Shown piece by piece: positions 22,061 through 34,783 of a DNA stretch of 64,000 bases (positions within the stretch are counted from its first letter, which is position 1; every line of letters begins with the position of its first letter). Source of the DNA: Phytophthora sp. 'mugwort' (taxonomy: Eukaryota; Oomycota; Peronosporomycetes; Peronosporales; Peronosporaceae). The DNA is taken from assembly GCA_033558025.1 (NCBI GenBank), contig JAUCEF010000018.1, positions 3,348,001 through 3,412,000 on the forward strand, read 5' to 3'. The notes beneath the pieces were generated by a model that made no database searches, was not told where the DNA came from, and worked only from the letters and a program-made list of their open reading frames with translations. Position numbers and translations under genes: made by a program.

Positions 22061-22133
22061 GCTCCTTTGGCTCAGTTGGTAGAGCGTCAGTCTCATAATC
22101 TGAAGGTCGCCAGTTCGAGCCTGGCAGGGAGCA
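22061..22133 (+). tRNA. tRNA-Met (CAT), copy 32
   Basis: Identical to copy 1; majority unit follows. Confidence 0.97.
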
Positions 22134-22767
22134 CTTCTTTGCCTCCTTTTGCGTTCGTTGCCTTCTACCGCGCTTTCACGACTCGCTGGCCTCTCAGACG
22201 CGTGCTAGAACATGCGGACGCGCTGTCACGATGTGTCATGCTTTCCGCATGAATAACACCACCTACATAGCGCTCTTTTCAGTCAGGCTCGGGTTCAAGT
22301 CTGGCGGCCGACTTTAAGCCGCTCGGTTCGACGCAATACACGTCGAAACGGTCATCTGCGTGATAGCAACGTCACAACGGGATCACATGAAGCCAACCTG
22401 GATATGGAACAACAGCAATGCACGCAACGAGTACGCGGCGTCGAAGCAAGAGGTTCGACACGAATGCCTCAAACGTAGCTTCGACGGGCGATCTCGCAGA
22501 TTCAGTTGTTGCTGAGATGCCGTGGGGCGTGCCGGATAGTGGTAACGTGTGCAAAGTTGGTGGCTCCATGTCGGGGAGGGGTGACATCTTTTCCGGTGGG
22601 AGGTTTATAGCGAAGCCCAGAAGGCTCGGGAGGACTGTCCAAGACCAGGGGTGGGTCCGTGGCGAGGTAGCGGTGACGATGAAGGTGCCTCTTCGTGCAC
22701 CGAGCACGTCTTGTTGCGGACGCCTAGGTTTGTTTGGAGGACTTGTGGGTTGTATAACGCTTATGAT

Positions 22768-22840
22768 GCTCCTTTGGCTCAGTTGGTAGAGCGTCAGTCT
22801 CATAATCTGAAGGTCGCCAGTTCGAGCCTGGCAGGGAGCA
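22768..22840 (+). tRNA. tRNA-Met (CAT), copy 33
   Basis: Identical to copy 1. Its unit has A-to-C at 23084, three units after the same change at 20963. Confidence 0.97.
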
Positions 22841-23474
22841 CTTCTTTGCCTCCTTTTGCGTTCGTTGCCTTCTACCGCGCTTTCACGACTCGCTGGCCTC
22901 TCAGACGCGTGCTAGAACATGCGGACGCGCTGTCACGATGTGTCATGCTTTCCGCATGAATAACACCACCTACATAGCGCTCTTTTCAGTCAGGCTCGGG
23001 TTCAAGTCTGGCGGCCGACTTTAAGCCGCTCGGTTCGACGCAATACACGTCGAAACGGTCATCTGCGTGATAGCAACGTCACACCGGGATCACATGAAGC
23101 CAACCTGGATATGGAACAACAGCAATGCACGCAACGAGTACGCGGCGTCGAAGCAAGAGGTTCGACACGAATGCCTCAAACGTAGCTTCGACGGGCGATC
23201 TCGCAGATTCAGTTGTTGCTGAGATGCCGTGGGGCGTGCCGGATAGTGGTAACGTGTGCAAAGTTGGTGGCTCCATGTCGGGGAGGGGTGACATCTTTTC
23301 CGGTGGGAGGTTTATAGCGAAGCCCAGAAGGCTCGGGAGGACTGTCCAAGACCAGGGGTGGGTCCGTGGCGAGGTAGCGGTGACGATGAAGGTGCCTCTT
23401 CGTGCACCGAGCACGTCTTGTTGCGGACGCCTAGGTTTGTTTGGAGGACTTGTGGGTTGTATAACGCTTATGAT

Positions 23475-23547
23475 GCTCCTTTGGCTCAGTTGGTAGAGCG
23501 TCAGTCTCATAATCTGAAGGTCGCCAGTTCGAGCCTGGCAGGGAGCA
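23475..23547 (+). tRNA. tRNA-Met (CAT), copy 34
   Basis: Identical to copy 1; majority unit follows. Confidence 0.97.
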
Positions 23548-24181
23548 CTTCTTTGCCTCCTTTTGCGTTCGTTGCCTTCTACCGCGCTTTCACGACTCGC
23601 TGGCCTCTCAGACGCGTGCTAGAACATGCGGACGCGCTGTCACGATGTGTCATGCTTTCCGCATGAATAACACCACCTACATAGCGCTCTTTTCAGTCAG
23701 GCTCGGGTTCAAGTCTGGCGGCCGACTTTAAGCCGCTCGGTTCGACGCAATACACGTCGAAACGGTCATCTGCGTGATAGCAACGTCACAACGGGATCAC
23801 ATGAAGCCAACCTGGATATGGAACAACAGCAATGCACGCAACGAGTACGCGGCGTCGAAGCAAGAGGTTCGACACGAATGCCTCAAACGTAGCTTCGACG
23901 GGCGATCTCGCAGATTCAGTTGTTGCTGAGATGCCGTGGGGCGTGCCGGATAGTGGTAACGTGTGCAAAGTTGGTGGCTCCATGTCGGGGAGGGGTGACA
24001 TCTTTTCCGGTGGGAGGTTTATAGCGAAGCCCAGAAGGCTCGGGAGGACTGTCCAAGACCAGGGGTGGGTCCGTGGCGAGGTAGCGGTGACGATGAAGGT
24101 GCCTCTTCGTGCACCGAGCACGTCTTGTTGCGGACGCCTAGGTTTGTTTGGAGGACTTGTGGGTTGTATAACGCTTATGAT

Positions 24182-24254
24182 GCTCCTTTGGCTCAGTTGG
24201 TAGAGCGTCAGTCTCATAATCTGAAGGTCGCCAGTTCGAGCCTGGCAGGGAGCA
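24182..24254 (+). tRNA. tRNA-Met (CAT), copy 35
   Basis: Identical to copy 1; majority unit follows. Confidence 0.97.
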
Positions 24255-24888
24255 CTTCTTTGCCTCCTTTTGCGTTCGTTGCCTTCTACCGCGCTTTCAC
24301 GACTCGCTGGCCTCTCAGACGCGTGCTAGAACATGCGGACGCGCTGTCACGATGTGTCATGCTTTCCGCATGAATAACACCACCTACATAGCGCTCTTTT
24401 CAGTCAGGCTCGGGTTCAAGTCTGGCGGCCGACTTTAAGCCGCTCGGTTCGACGCAATACACGTCGAAACGGTCATCTGCGTGATAGCAACGTCACAACG
24501 GGATCACATGAAGCCAACCTGGATATGGAACAACAGCAATGCACGCAACGAGTACGCGGCGTCGAAGCAAGAGGTTCGACACGAATGCCTCAAACGTAGC
24601 TTCGACGGGCGATCTCGCAGATTCAGTTGTTGCTGAGATGCCGTGGGGCGTGCCGGATAGTGGTAACGTGTGCAAAGTTGGTGGCTCCATGTCGGGGAGG
24701 GGTGACATCTTTTCCGGTGGGAGGTTTATAGCGAAGCCCAGAAGGCTCGGGAGGACTGTCCAAGACCAGGGGTGGGTCCGTGGCGAGGTAGCGGTGACGA
24801 TGAAGGTGCCTCTTCGTGCACCGAGCACGTCTTGTTGCGGACGCCTAGGTTTGTTTGGAGGACTTGTGGGTTGTATAACGCTTATGAT

Positions 24889-24961
24889 GCTCCTTTGGCT
24901 CAGTTGGTAGAGCGTCAGTCTCATAATCTGAAGGTCGCCAGTTCGAGCCTGGCAGGGAGCA
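24889..24961 (+). tRNA. tRNA-Met (CAT), copy 36
   Basis: Identical to copy 1; majority unit follows. Confidence 0.97.
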
Positions 24962-25595
24962 CTTCTTTGCCTCCTTTTGCGTTCGTTGCCTTCTACCGCG
25001 CTTTCACGACTCGCTGGCCTCTCAGACGCGTGCTAGAACATGCGGACGCGCTGTCACGATGTGTCATGCTTTCCGCATGAATAACACCACCTACATAGCG
25101 CTCTTTTCAGTCAGGCTCGGGTTCAAGTCTGGCGGCCGACTTTAAGCCGCTCGGTTCGACGCAATACACGTCGAAACGGTCATCTGCGTGATAGCAACGT
25201 CACAACGGGATCACATGAAGCCAACCTGGATATGGAACAACAGCAATGCACGCAACGAGTACGCGGCGTCGAAGCAAGAGGTTCGACACGAATGCCTCAA
25301 ACGTAGCTTCGACGGGCGATCTCGCAGATTCAGTTGTTGCTGAGATGCCGTGGGGCGTGCCGGATAGTGGTAACGTGTGCAAAGTTGGTGGCTCCATGTC
25401 GGGGAGGGGTGACATCTTTTCCGGTGGGAGGTTTATAGCGAAGCCCAGAAGGCTCGGGAGGACTGTCCAAGACCAGGGGTGGGTCCGTGGCGAGGTAGCG
25501 GTGACGATGAAGGTGCCTCTTCGTGCACCGAGCACGTCTTGTTGCGGACGCCTAGGTTTGTTTGGAGGACTTGTGGGTTGTATAACGCTTATGAT

Positions 25596-25668
25596 GCTCC
25601 TTTGGCTCAGTTGGTAGAGCGTCAGTCTCATAATCTGAAGGTCGCCAGTTCGAGCCTGGCAGGGAGCA
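25596..25668 (+). tRNA. tRNA-Met (CAT), copy 37
   Basis: Identical to copy 1. Its unit has a private CpG-to-TpG change at 25991 inside B-box-like motif 3. Confidence 0.97.
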
Positions 25669-26302
25669 CTTCTTTGCCTCCTTTTGCGTTCGTTGCCTTC
25701 TACCGCGCTTTCACGACTCGCTGGCCTCTCAGACGCGTGCTAGAACATGCGGACGCGCTGTCACGATGTGTCATGCTTTCCGCATGAATAACACCACCTA
25801 CATAGCGCTCTTTTCAGTCAGGCTCGGGTTCAAGTCTGGCGGCCGACTTTAAGCCGCTCGGTTCGACGCAATACACGTCGAAACGGTCATCTGCGTGATA
25901 GCAACGTCACAACGGGATCACATGAAGCCAACCTGGATATGGAACAACAGCAATGCACGCAACGAGTACGCGGCGTCGAAGCAAGAGGTTTGACACGAAT
26001 GCCTCAAACGTAGCTTCGACGGGCGATCTCGCAGATTCAGTTGTTGCTGAGATGCCGTGGGGCGTGCCGGATAGTGGTAACGTGTGCAAAGTTGGTGGCT
26101 CCATGTCGGGGAGGGGTGACATCTTTTCCGGTGGGAGGTTTATAGCGAAGCCCAGAAGGCTCGGGAGGACTGTCCAAGACCAGGGGTGGGTCCGTGGCGA
26201 GGTAGCGGTGACGATGAAGGTGCCTCTTCGTGCACCGAGCACGTCTTGTTGCGGACGCCTAGGTTTGTTTGGAGGACTTGTGGGTTGTATAACGCTTATG
26301 AT

Positions 26303-26375
26303 GCTCCTTTGGCTCAGTTGGTAGAGCGTCAGTCTCATAATCTGAAGGTCGCCAGTTCGAGCCTGGCAGGGAGCA
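26303..26375 (+). tRNA. tRNA-Met (CAT), copy 38
   Basis: Identical to copy 1; majority unit follows. Confidence 0.97.
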
Positions 26376-27009
26376 CTTCTTTGCCTCCTTTTGCGTTCGT
26401 TGCCTTCTACCGCGCTTTCACGACTCGCTGGCCTCTCAGACGCGTGCTAGAACATGCGGACGCGCTGTCACGATGTGTCATGCTTTCCGCATGAATAACA
26501 CCACCTACATAGCGCTCTTTTCAGTCAGGCTCGGGTTCAAGTCTGGCGGCCGACTTTAAGCCGCTCGGTTCGACGCAATACACGTCGAAACGGTCATCTG
26601 CGTGATAGCAACGTCACAACGGGATCACATGAAGCCAACCTGGATATGGAACAACAGCAATGCACGCAACGAGTACGCGGCGTCGAAGCAAGAGGTTCGA
26701 CACGAATGCCTCAAACGTAGCTTCGACGGGCGATCTCGCAGATTCAGTTGTTGCTGAGATGCCGTGGGGCGTGCCGGATAGTGGTAACGTGTGCAAAGTT
26801 GGTGGCTCCATGTCGGGGAGGGGTGACATCTTTTCCGGTGGGAGGTTTATAGCGAAGCCCAGAAGGCTCGGGAGGACTGTCCAAGACCAGGGGTGGGTCC
26901 GTGGCGAGGTAGCGGTGACGATGAAGGTGCCTCTTCGTGCACCGAGCACGTCTTGTTGCGGACGCCTAGGTTTGTTTGGAGGACTTGTGGGTTGTATAAC
27001 GCTTATGAT

Positions 27010-27082
27010 GCTCCTTTGGCTCAGTTGGTAGAGCGTCAGTCTCATAATCTGAAGGTCGCCAGTTCGAGCCTGGCAGGGAGCA
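27010..27082 (+). tRNA. tRNA-Met (CAT), copy 39
   Basis: Identical to copy 1. Its unit has A-to-C at 27326 and G-to-A at 27671. Confidence 0.97.
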
Positions 27083-27716
27083 CTTCTTTGCCTCCTTTTG
27101 CGTTCGTTGCCTTCTACCGCGCTTTCACGACTCGCTGGCCTCTCAGACGCGTGCTAGAACATGCGGACGCGCTGTCACGATGTGTCATGCTTTCCGCATG
27201 AATAACACCACCTACATAGCGCTCTTTTCAGTCAGGCTCGGGTTCAAGTCTGGCGGCCGACTTTAAGCCGCTCGGTTCGACGCAATACACGTCGAAACGG
27301 TCATCTGCGTGATAGCAACGTCACACCGGGATCACATGAAGCCAACCTGGATATGGAACAACAGCAATGCACGCAACGAGTACGCGGCGTCGAAGCAAGA
27401 GGTTCGACACGAATGCCTCAAACGTAGCTTCGACGGGCGATCTCGCAGATTCAGTTGTTGCTGAGATGCCGTGGGGCGTGCCGGATAGTGGTAACGTGTG
27501 CAAAGTTGGTGGCTCCATGTCGGGGAGGGGTGACATCTTTTCCGGTGGGAGGTTTATAGCGAAGCCCAGAAGGCTCGGGAGGACTGTCCAAGACCAGGGG
27601 TGGGTCCGTGGCGAGGTAGCGGTGACGATGAAGGTGCCTCTTCGTGCACCGAGCACGTCTTGTTGCGGACACCTAGGTTTGTTTGGAGGACTTGTGGGTT
27701 GTATAACGCTTATGAT

Positions 27717-27789
27717 GCTCCTTTGGCTCAGTTGGTAGAGCGTCAGTCTCATAATCTGAAGGTCGCCAGTTCGAGCCTGGCAGGGAGCA
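27717..27789 (+). tRNA. tRNA-Met (CAT), copy 40
   Basis: Identical to copy 1; majority unit follows. Confidence 0.97.
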
Positions 27790-28423
27790 CTTCTTTGCCT
27801 CCTTTTGCGTTCGTTGCCTTCTACCGCGCTTTCACGACTCGCTGGCCTCTCAGACGCGTGCTAGAACATGCGGACGCGCTGTCACGATGTGTCATGCTTT
27901 CCGCATGAATAACACCACCTACATAGCGCTCTTTTCAGTCAGGCTCGGGTTCAAGTCTGGCGGCCGACTTTAAGCCGCTCGGTTCGACGCAATACACGTC
28001 GAAACGGTCATCTGCGTGATAGCAACGTCACAACGGGATCACATGAAGCCAACCTGGATATGGAACAACAGCAATGCACGCAACGAGTACGCGGCGTCGA
28101 AGCAAGAGGTTCGACACGAATGCCTCAAACGTAGCTTCGACGGGCGATCTCGCAGATTCAGTTGTTGCTGAGATGCCGTGGGGCGTGCCGGATAGTGGTA
28201 ACGTGTGCAAAGTTGGTGGCTCCATGTCGGGGAGGGGTGACATCTTTTCCGGTGGGAGGTTTATAGCGAAGCCCAGAAGGCTCGGGAGGACTGTCCAAGA
28301 CCAGGGGTGGGTCCGTGGCGAGGTAGCGGTGACGATGAAGGTGCCTCTTCGTGCACCGAGCACGTCTTGTTGCGGACGCCTAGGTTTGTTTGGAGGACTT
28401 GTGGGTTGTATAACGCTTATGAT

Positions 28424-28496
28424 GCTCCTTTGGCTCAGTTGGTAGAGCGTCAGTCTCATAATCTGAAGGTCGCCAGTTCGAGCCTGGCAGGGAGCA
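28424..28496 (+). tRNA. tRNA-Met (CAT), copy 41
   Basis: Identical to copy 1. Its unit has T-to-G at 28727 and C-to-A at 29073; variant-rich territory starts here. Confidence 0.97.
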
Positions 28497-29130
28497 CTTC
28501 TTTGCCTCCTTTTGCGTTCGTTGCCTTCTACCGCGCTTTCACGACTCGCTGGCCTCTCAGACGCGTGCTAGAACATGCGGACGCGCTGTCACGATGTGTC
28601 ATGCTTTCCGCATGAATAACACCACCTACATAGCGCTCTTTTCAGTCAGGCTCGGGTTCAAGTCTGGCGGCCGACTTTAAGCCGCTCGGTTCGACGCAAT
28701 ACACGTCGAAACGGTCATCTGCGTGAGAGCAACGTCACAACGGGATCACATGAAGCCAACCTGGATATGGAACAACAGCAATGCACGCAACGAGTACGCG
28801 GCGTCGAAGCAAGAGGTTCGACACGAATGCCTCAAACGTAGCTTCGACGGGCGATCTCGCAGATTCAGTTGTTGCTGAGATGCCGTGGGGCGTGCCGGAT
28901 AGTGGTAACGTGTGCAAAGTTGGTGGCTCCATGTCGGGGAGGGGTGACATCTTTTCCGGTGGGAGGTTTATAGCGAAGCCCAGAAGGCTCGGGAGGACTG
29001 TCCAAGACCAGGGGTGGGTCCGTGGCGAGGTAGCGGTGACGATGAAGGTGCCTCTTCGTGCACCGAGCACGTATTGTTGCGGACGCCTAGGTTTGTTTGG
29101 AGGACTTGTGGGTTGTATAACGCTTATGAT

Positions 29131-29203
29131 GCTCCTTTGGCTCAGTTGGTAGAGCGTCAGTCTCATAATCTGAAGGTCGCCAGTTCGAGCCTGGCAGGGA
29201 GCA
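29131..29203 (+). tRNA. tRNA-Met (CAT), copy 42
   Basis: Identical to copy 1. Its unit has C-to-A at 29780. Confidence 0.97.
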
Positions 29204-29837
29204 CTTCTTTGCCTCCTTTTGCGTTCGTTGCCTTCTACCGCGCTTTCACGACTCGCTGGCCTCTCAGACGCGTGCTAGAACATGCGGACGCGCTGTCACG
29301 ATGTGTCATGCTTTCCGCATGAATAACACCACCTACATAGCGCTCTTTTCAGTCAGGCTCGGGTTCAAGTCTGGCGGCCGACTTTAAGCCGCTCGGTTCG
29401 ACGCAATACACGTCGAAACGGTCATCTGCGTGATAGCAACGTCACAACGGGATCACATGAAGCCAACCTGGATATGGAACAACAGCAATGCACGCAACGA
29501 GTACGCGGCGTCGAAGCAAGAGGTTCGACACGAATGCCTCAAACGTAGCTTCGACGGGCGATCTCGCAGATTCAGTTGTTGCTGAGATGCCGTGGGGCGT
29601 GCCGGATAGTGGTAACGTGTGCAAAGTTGGTGGCTCCATGTCGGGGAGGGGTGACATCTTTTCCGGTGGGAGGTTTATAGCGAAGCCCAGAAGGCTCGGG
29701 AGGACTGTCCAAGACCAGGGGTGGGTCCGTGGCGAGGTAGCGGTGACGATGAAGGTGCCTCTTCGTGCACCGAGCACGTATTGTTGCGGACGCCTAGGTT
29801 TGTTTGGAGGACTTGTGGGTTGTATAACGCTTATGAT

Positions 29838-29910
29838 GCTCCTTTGGCTCAGTTGGTAGAGCGTCAGTCTCATAATCTGAAGGTCGCCAGTTCGAGCCTG
29901 GCAGGGAGCA
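29838..29910 (+). tRNA. tRNA-Met (CAT), copy 43
   Basis: Identical to copy 1. Its 706-bp unit has the 1-bp deletion at 30391/30392. Confidence 0.97.
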
Positions 29911-30543
29911 CTTCTTTGCCTCCTTTTGCGTTCGTTGCCTTCTACCGCGCTTTCACGACTCGCTGGCCTCTCAGACGCGTGCTAGAACATGCGGACGCGC
30001 TGTCACGATGTGTCATGCTTTCCGCATGAATAACACCACCTACATAGCGCTCTTTTCAGTCAGGCTCGGGTTCAAGTCTGGCGGCCGACTTTAAGCCGCT
30101 CGGTTCGACGCAATACACGTCGAAACGGTCATCTGCGTGATAGCAACGTCACAACGGGATCACATGAAGCCAACCTGGATATGGAACAACAGCAATGCAC
30201 GCAACGAGTACGCGGCGTCGAAGCAAGAGGTTCGACACGAATGCCTCAAACGTAGCTTCGACGGGCGATCTCGCAGATTCAGTTGTTGCTGAGATGCCGT
30301 GGGGCGTGCCGGATAGTGGTAACGTGTGCAAAGTTGGTGGCTCCATGTCGGGGAGGGGTGACATCTTTTCCGGTGGGAGGTTTATAGCGAACCCAGAAGG
30401 CTCGGGAGGACTGTCCAAGACCAGGGGTGGGTCCGTGGCGAGGTAGCGGTGACGATGAAGGTGCCTCTTCGTGCACCGAGCACGTCTTGTTGCGGACGCC
30501 TAGGTTTGTTTGGAGGACTTGTGGGTTGTATAACGCTTATGAT

Positions 30544-30616
30544 GCTCCTTTGGCTCAGTTGGTAGAGCGTCAGTCTCATAATCTGAAGGTCGCCAGTTCG
30601 AGCCTGGCAGGGAGCA
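30544..30616 (+). tRNA. tRNA-Met (CAT), copy 44
   Basis: Identical to copy 1. Its unit has four changes (30796, 30847, 30907, 31205): first unit of the 2,120-bp trimer. Confidence 0.97.
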
Positions 30617-31250
30617 CTTCTTTGCCTCCTTTTGCGTTCGTTGCCTTCTACCGCGCTTTCACGACTCGCTGGCCTCTCAGACGCGTGCTAGAACATGCGG
30701 ACGCGCTGTCACGATGTGTCATGCTTTCCGCATGAATAACACCACCTACATAGCGCTCTTTTCAGTCAGGCTCGGGTTCAAGTCTGGCGGCCGACCTTAA
30801 GCCGCTCGGTTCGACGCAATACACGTCGAAACGGTCATCTGCGTGAGAGCAACGTCACAACGGGATCACATGAAGCCAACCTGGATATGGAACAACAGCA
30901 ATGCACCCAACGAGTACGCGGCGTCGAAGCAAGAGGTTCGACACGAATGCCTCAAACGTAGCTTCGACGGGCGATCTCGCAGATTCAGTTGTTGCTGAGA
31001 TGCCGTGGGGCGTGCCGGATAGTGGTAACGTGTGCAAAGTTGGTGGCTCCATGTCGGGGAGGGGTGACATCTTTTCCGGTGGGAGGTTTATAGCGAAGCC
31101 CAGAAGGCTCGGGAGGACTGTCCAAGACCAGGGGTGGGTCCGTGGCGAGGTAGCGGTGACGATGAAGGTGCCTCTTCGTGCACCGAGCACGTCTTGTTGC
31201 GGACACCTAGGTTTGTTTGGAGGACTTGTGGGTTGTATAACGCTTATGAT

Positions 31251-31323
31251 GCTCCTTTGGCTCAGTTGGTAGAGCGTCAGTCTCATAATCTGAAGGTCGC
31301 CAGTTCGAGCCTGGCAGGGAGCA
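31251..31323 (+). tRNA. tRNA-Met (CAT), copy 45
   Basis: Identical to copy 1. Its unit has three changes (31554, 31900, 31912): second unit of the trimer. Confidence 0.97.
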
Positions 31324-31957
31324 CTTCTTTGCCTCCTTTTGCGTTCGTTGCCTTCTACCGCGCTTTCACGACTCGCTGGCCTCTCAGACGCGTGCTAGAA
31401 CATGCGGACGCGCTGTCACGATGTGTCATGCTTTCCGCATGAATAACACCACCTACATAGCGCTCTTTTCAGTCAGGCTCGGGTTCAAGTCTGGCGGCCG
31501 ACTTTAAGCCGCTCGGTTCGACGCAATACACGTCGAAACGGTCATCTGCGTGAGAGCAACGTCACAACGGGATCACATGAAGCCAACCTGGATATGGAAC
31601 AACAGCAATGCACGCAACGAGTACGCGGCGTCGAAGCAAGAGGTTCGACACGAATGCCTCAAACGTAGCTTCGACGGGCGATCTCGCAGATTCAGTTGTT
31701 GCTGAGATGCCGTGGGGCGTGCCGGATAGTGGTAACGTGTGCAAAGTTGGTGGCTCCATGTCGGGGAGGGGTGACATCTTTTCCGGTGGGAGGTTTATAG
31801 CGAAGCCCAGAAGGCTCGGGAGGACTGTCCAAGACCAGGGGTGGGTCCGTGGCGAGGTAGCGGTGACGATGAAGGTGCCTCTTCGTGCACCGAGCACGTA
31901 TTGTTGCGGACACCTAGGTTTGTTTGGAGGACTTGTGGGTTGTATAACGCTTATGAT

Positions 31958-32030
31958 GCTCCTTTGGCTCAGTTGGTAGAGCGTCAGTCTCATAATCTGA
32001 AGGTCGCCAGTTCGAGCCTGGCAGGGAGCA
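31958..32030 (+). tRNA. tRNA-Met (CAT), copy 46
   Basis: Identical to copy 1. Its 706-bp unit has T-to-G at 32073 and the 1-bp deletion at 32511/32512: third unit of the trimer. Confidence 0.97.
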
Positions 32031-32663
32031 CTTCTTTGCCTCCTTTTGCGTTCGTTGCCTTCTACCGCGCTTGCACGACTCGCTGGCCTCTCAGACGCGT
32101 GCTAGAACATGCGGACGCGCTGTCACGATGTGTCATGCTTTCCGCATGAATAACACCACCTACATAGCGCTCTTTTCAGTCAGGCTCGGGTTCAAGTCTG
32201 GCGGCCGACTTTAAGCCGCTCGGTTCGACGCAATACACGTCGAAACGGTCATCTGCGTGATAGCAACGTCACAACGGGATCACATGAAGCCAACCTGGAT
32301 ATGGAACAACAGCAATGCACGCAACGAGTACGCGGCGTCGAAGCAAGAGGTTCGACACGAATGCCTCAAACGTAGCTTCGACGGGCGATCTCGCAGATTC
32401 AGTTGTTGCTGAGATGCCGTGGGGCGTGCCGGATAGTGGTAACGTGTGCAAAGTTGGTGGCTCCATGTCGGGGAGGGGTGACATCTTTTCCGGTGGGAGG
32501 TTTATAGCGAACCCAGAAGGCTCGGGAGGACTGTCCAAGACCAGGGGTGGGTCCGTGGCGAGGTAGCGGTGACGATGAAGGTGCCTCTTCGTGCACCGAG
32601 CACGTCTTGTTGCGGACGCCTAGGTTTGTTTGGAGGACTTGTGGGTTGTATAACGCTTATGAT

Positions 32664-32736
32664 GCTCCTTTGGCTCAGTTGGTAGAGCGTCAGTCTCATA
32701 ATCTGAAGGTCGCCAGTTCGAGCCTGGCAGGGAGCA
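32664..32736 (+). tRNA. tRNA-Met (CAT), copy 47
   Basis: Identical to copy 1. Its unit repeats the copy-44 type (32916, 32967, 33027, 33325). Confidence 0.97.
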
Positions 32737-33370
32737 CTTCTTTGCCTCCTTTTGCGTTCGTTGCCTTCTACCGCGCTTTCACGACTCGCTGGCCTCTCAG
32801 ACGCGTGCTAGAACATGCGGACGCGCTGTCACGATGTGTCATGCTTTCCGCATGAATAACACCACCTACATAGCGCTCTTTTCAGTCAGGCTCGGGTTCA
32901 AGTCTGGCGGCCGACCTTAAGCCGCTCGGTTCGACGCAATACACGTCGAAACGGTCATCTGCGTGAGAGCAACGTCACAACGGGATCACATGAAGCCAAC
33001 CTGGATATGGAACAACAGCAATGCACCCAACGAGTACGCGGCGTCGAAGCAAGAGGTTCGACACGAATGCCTCAAACGTAGCTTCGACGGGCGATCTCGC
33101 AGATTCAGTTGTTGCTGAGATGCCGTGGGGCGTGCCGGATAGTGGTAACGTGTGCAAAGTTGGTGGCTCCATGTCGGGGAGGGGTGACATCTTTTCCGGT
33201 GGGAGGTTTATAGCGAAGCCCAGAAGGCTCGGGAGGACTGTCCAAGACCAGGGGTGGGTCCGTGGCGAGGTAGCGGTGACGATGAAGGTGCCTCTTCGTG
33301 CACCGAGCACGTCTTGTTGCGGACACCTAGGTTTGTTTGGAGGACTTGTGGGTTGTATAACGCTTATGAT

Positions 33371-33443
33371 GCTCCTTTGGCTCAGTTGGTAGAGCGTCAG
33401 TCTCATAATCTGAAGGTCGCCAGTTCGAGCCTGGCAGGGAGCA
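33371..33443 (+). tRNA. tRNA-Met (CAT), copy 48
   Basis: Identical to copy 1. Its unit repeats the copy-45 type (33674, 34020, 34032). Confidence 0.97.
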
Positions 33444-34077
33444 CTTCTTTGCCTCCTTTTGCGTTCGTTGCCTTCTACCGCGCTTTCACGACTCGCTGGC
33501 CTCTCAGACGCGTGCTAGAACATGCGGACGCGCTGTCACGATGTGTCATGCTTTCCGCATGAATAACACCACCTACATAGCGCTCTTTTCAGTCAGGCTC
33601 GGGTTCAAGTCTGGCGGCCGACTTTAAGCCGCTCGGTTCGACGCAATACACGTCGAAACGGTCATCTGCGTGAGAGCAACGTCACAACGGGATCACATGA
33701 AGCCAACCTGGATATGGAACAACAGCAATGCACGCAACGAGTACGCGGCGTCGAAGCAAGAGGTTCGACACGAATGCCTCAAACGTAGCTTCGACGGGCG
33801 ATCTCGCAGATTCAGTTGTTGCTGAGATGCCGTGGGGCGTGCCGGATAGTGGTAACGTGTGCAAAGTTGGTGGCTCCATGTCGGGGAGGGGTGACATCTT
33901 TTCCGGTGGGAGGTTTATAGCGAAGCCCAGAAGGCTCGGGAGGACTGTCCAAGACCAGGGGTGGGTCCGTGGCGAGGTAGCGGTGACGATGAAGGTGCCT
34001 CTTCGTGCACCGAGCACGTATTGTTGCGGACACCTAGGTTTGTTTGGAGGACTTGTGGGTTGTATAACGCTTATGAT

Positions 34078-34150
34078 GCTCCTTTGGCTCAGTTGGTAGA
34101 GCGTCAGTCTCATAATCTGAAGGTCGCCAGTTCGAGCCTGGCAGGGAGCA
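34078..34150 (+). tRNA. tRNA-Met (CAT), copy 49
   Basis: Identical to copy 1. Its 706-bp unit repeats the copy-46 type (34193 and deletion at 34631/34632). Confidence 0.97.
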
Positions 34151-34783
34151 CTTCTTTGCCTCCTTTTGCGTTCGTTGCCTTCTACCGCGCTTGCACGACT
34201 CGCTGGCCTCTCAGACGCGTGCTAGAACATGCGGACGCGCTGTCACGATGTGTCATGCTTTCCGCATGAATAACACCACCTACATAGCGCTCTTTTCAGT
34301 CAGGCTCGGGTTCAAGTCTGGCGGCCGACTTTAAGCCGCTCGGTTCGACGCAATACACGTCGAAACGGTCATCTGCGTGATAGCAACGTCACAACGGGAT
34401 CACATGAAGCCAACCTGGATATGGAACAACAGCAATGCACGCAACGAGTACGCGGCGTCGAAGCAAGAGGTTCGACACGAATGCCTCAAACGTAGCTTCG
34501 ACGGGCGATCTCGCAGATTCAGTTGTTGCTGAGATGCCGTGGGGCGTGCCGGATAGTGGTAACGTGTGCAAAGTTGGTGGCTCCATGTCGGGGAGGGGTG
34601 ACATCTTTTCCGGTGGGAGGTTTATAGCGAACCCAGAAGGCTCGGGAGGACTGTCCAAGACCAGGGGTGGGTCCGTGGCGAGGTAGCGGTGACGATGAAG
34701 GTGCCTCTTCGTGCACCGAGCACGTCTTGTTGCGGACGCCTAGGTTTGTTTGGAGGACTTGTGGGTTGTATAACGCTTATGAT

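Larger units (their letters stand above)
30544..34783 (+). repeat. Three-unit higher-order repeat, two copies of 2,120 bp (block A)
   Basis: Units 44-46 and 47-49 carry the same ordered set of nine markers. Period is 707+707+706 bp, the last shortened by a 1-bp deletion. The units on either side (43 and 50) carry only part of the matching marker sets, which places exchange points inside those units. Confidence 0.88.

Noticed and set aside
27451..27672. 73-residue minus-strand frame present only in some units
   Set aside because: It opens solely because of the G-to-A marker at unit offset 662 and lies antisense in another frame; no sign of coding.
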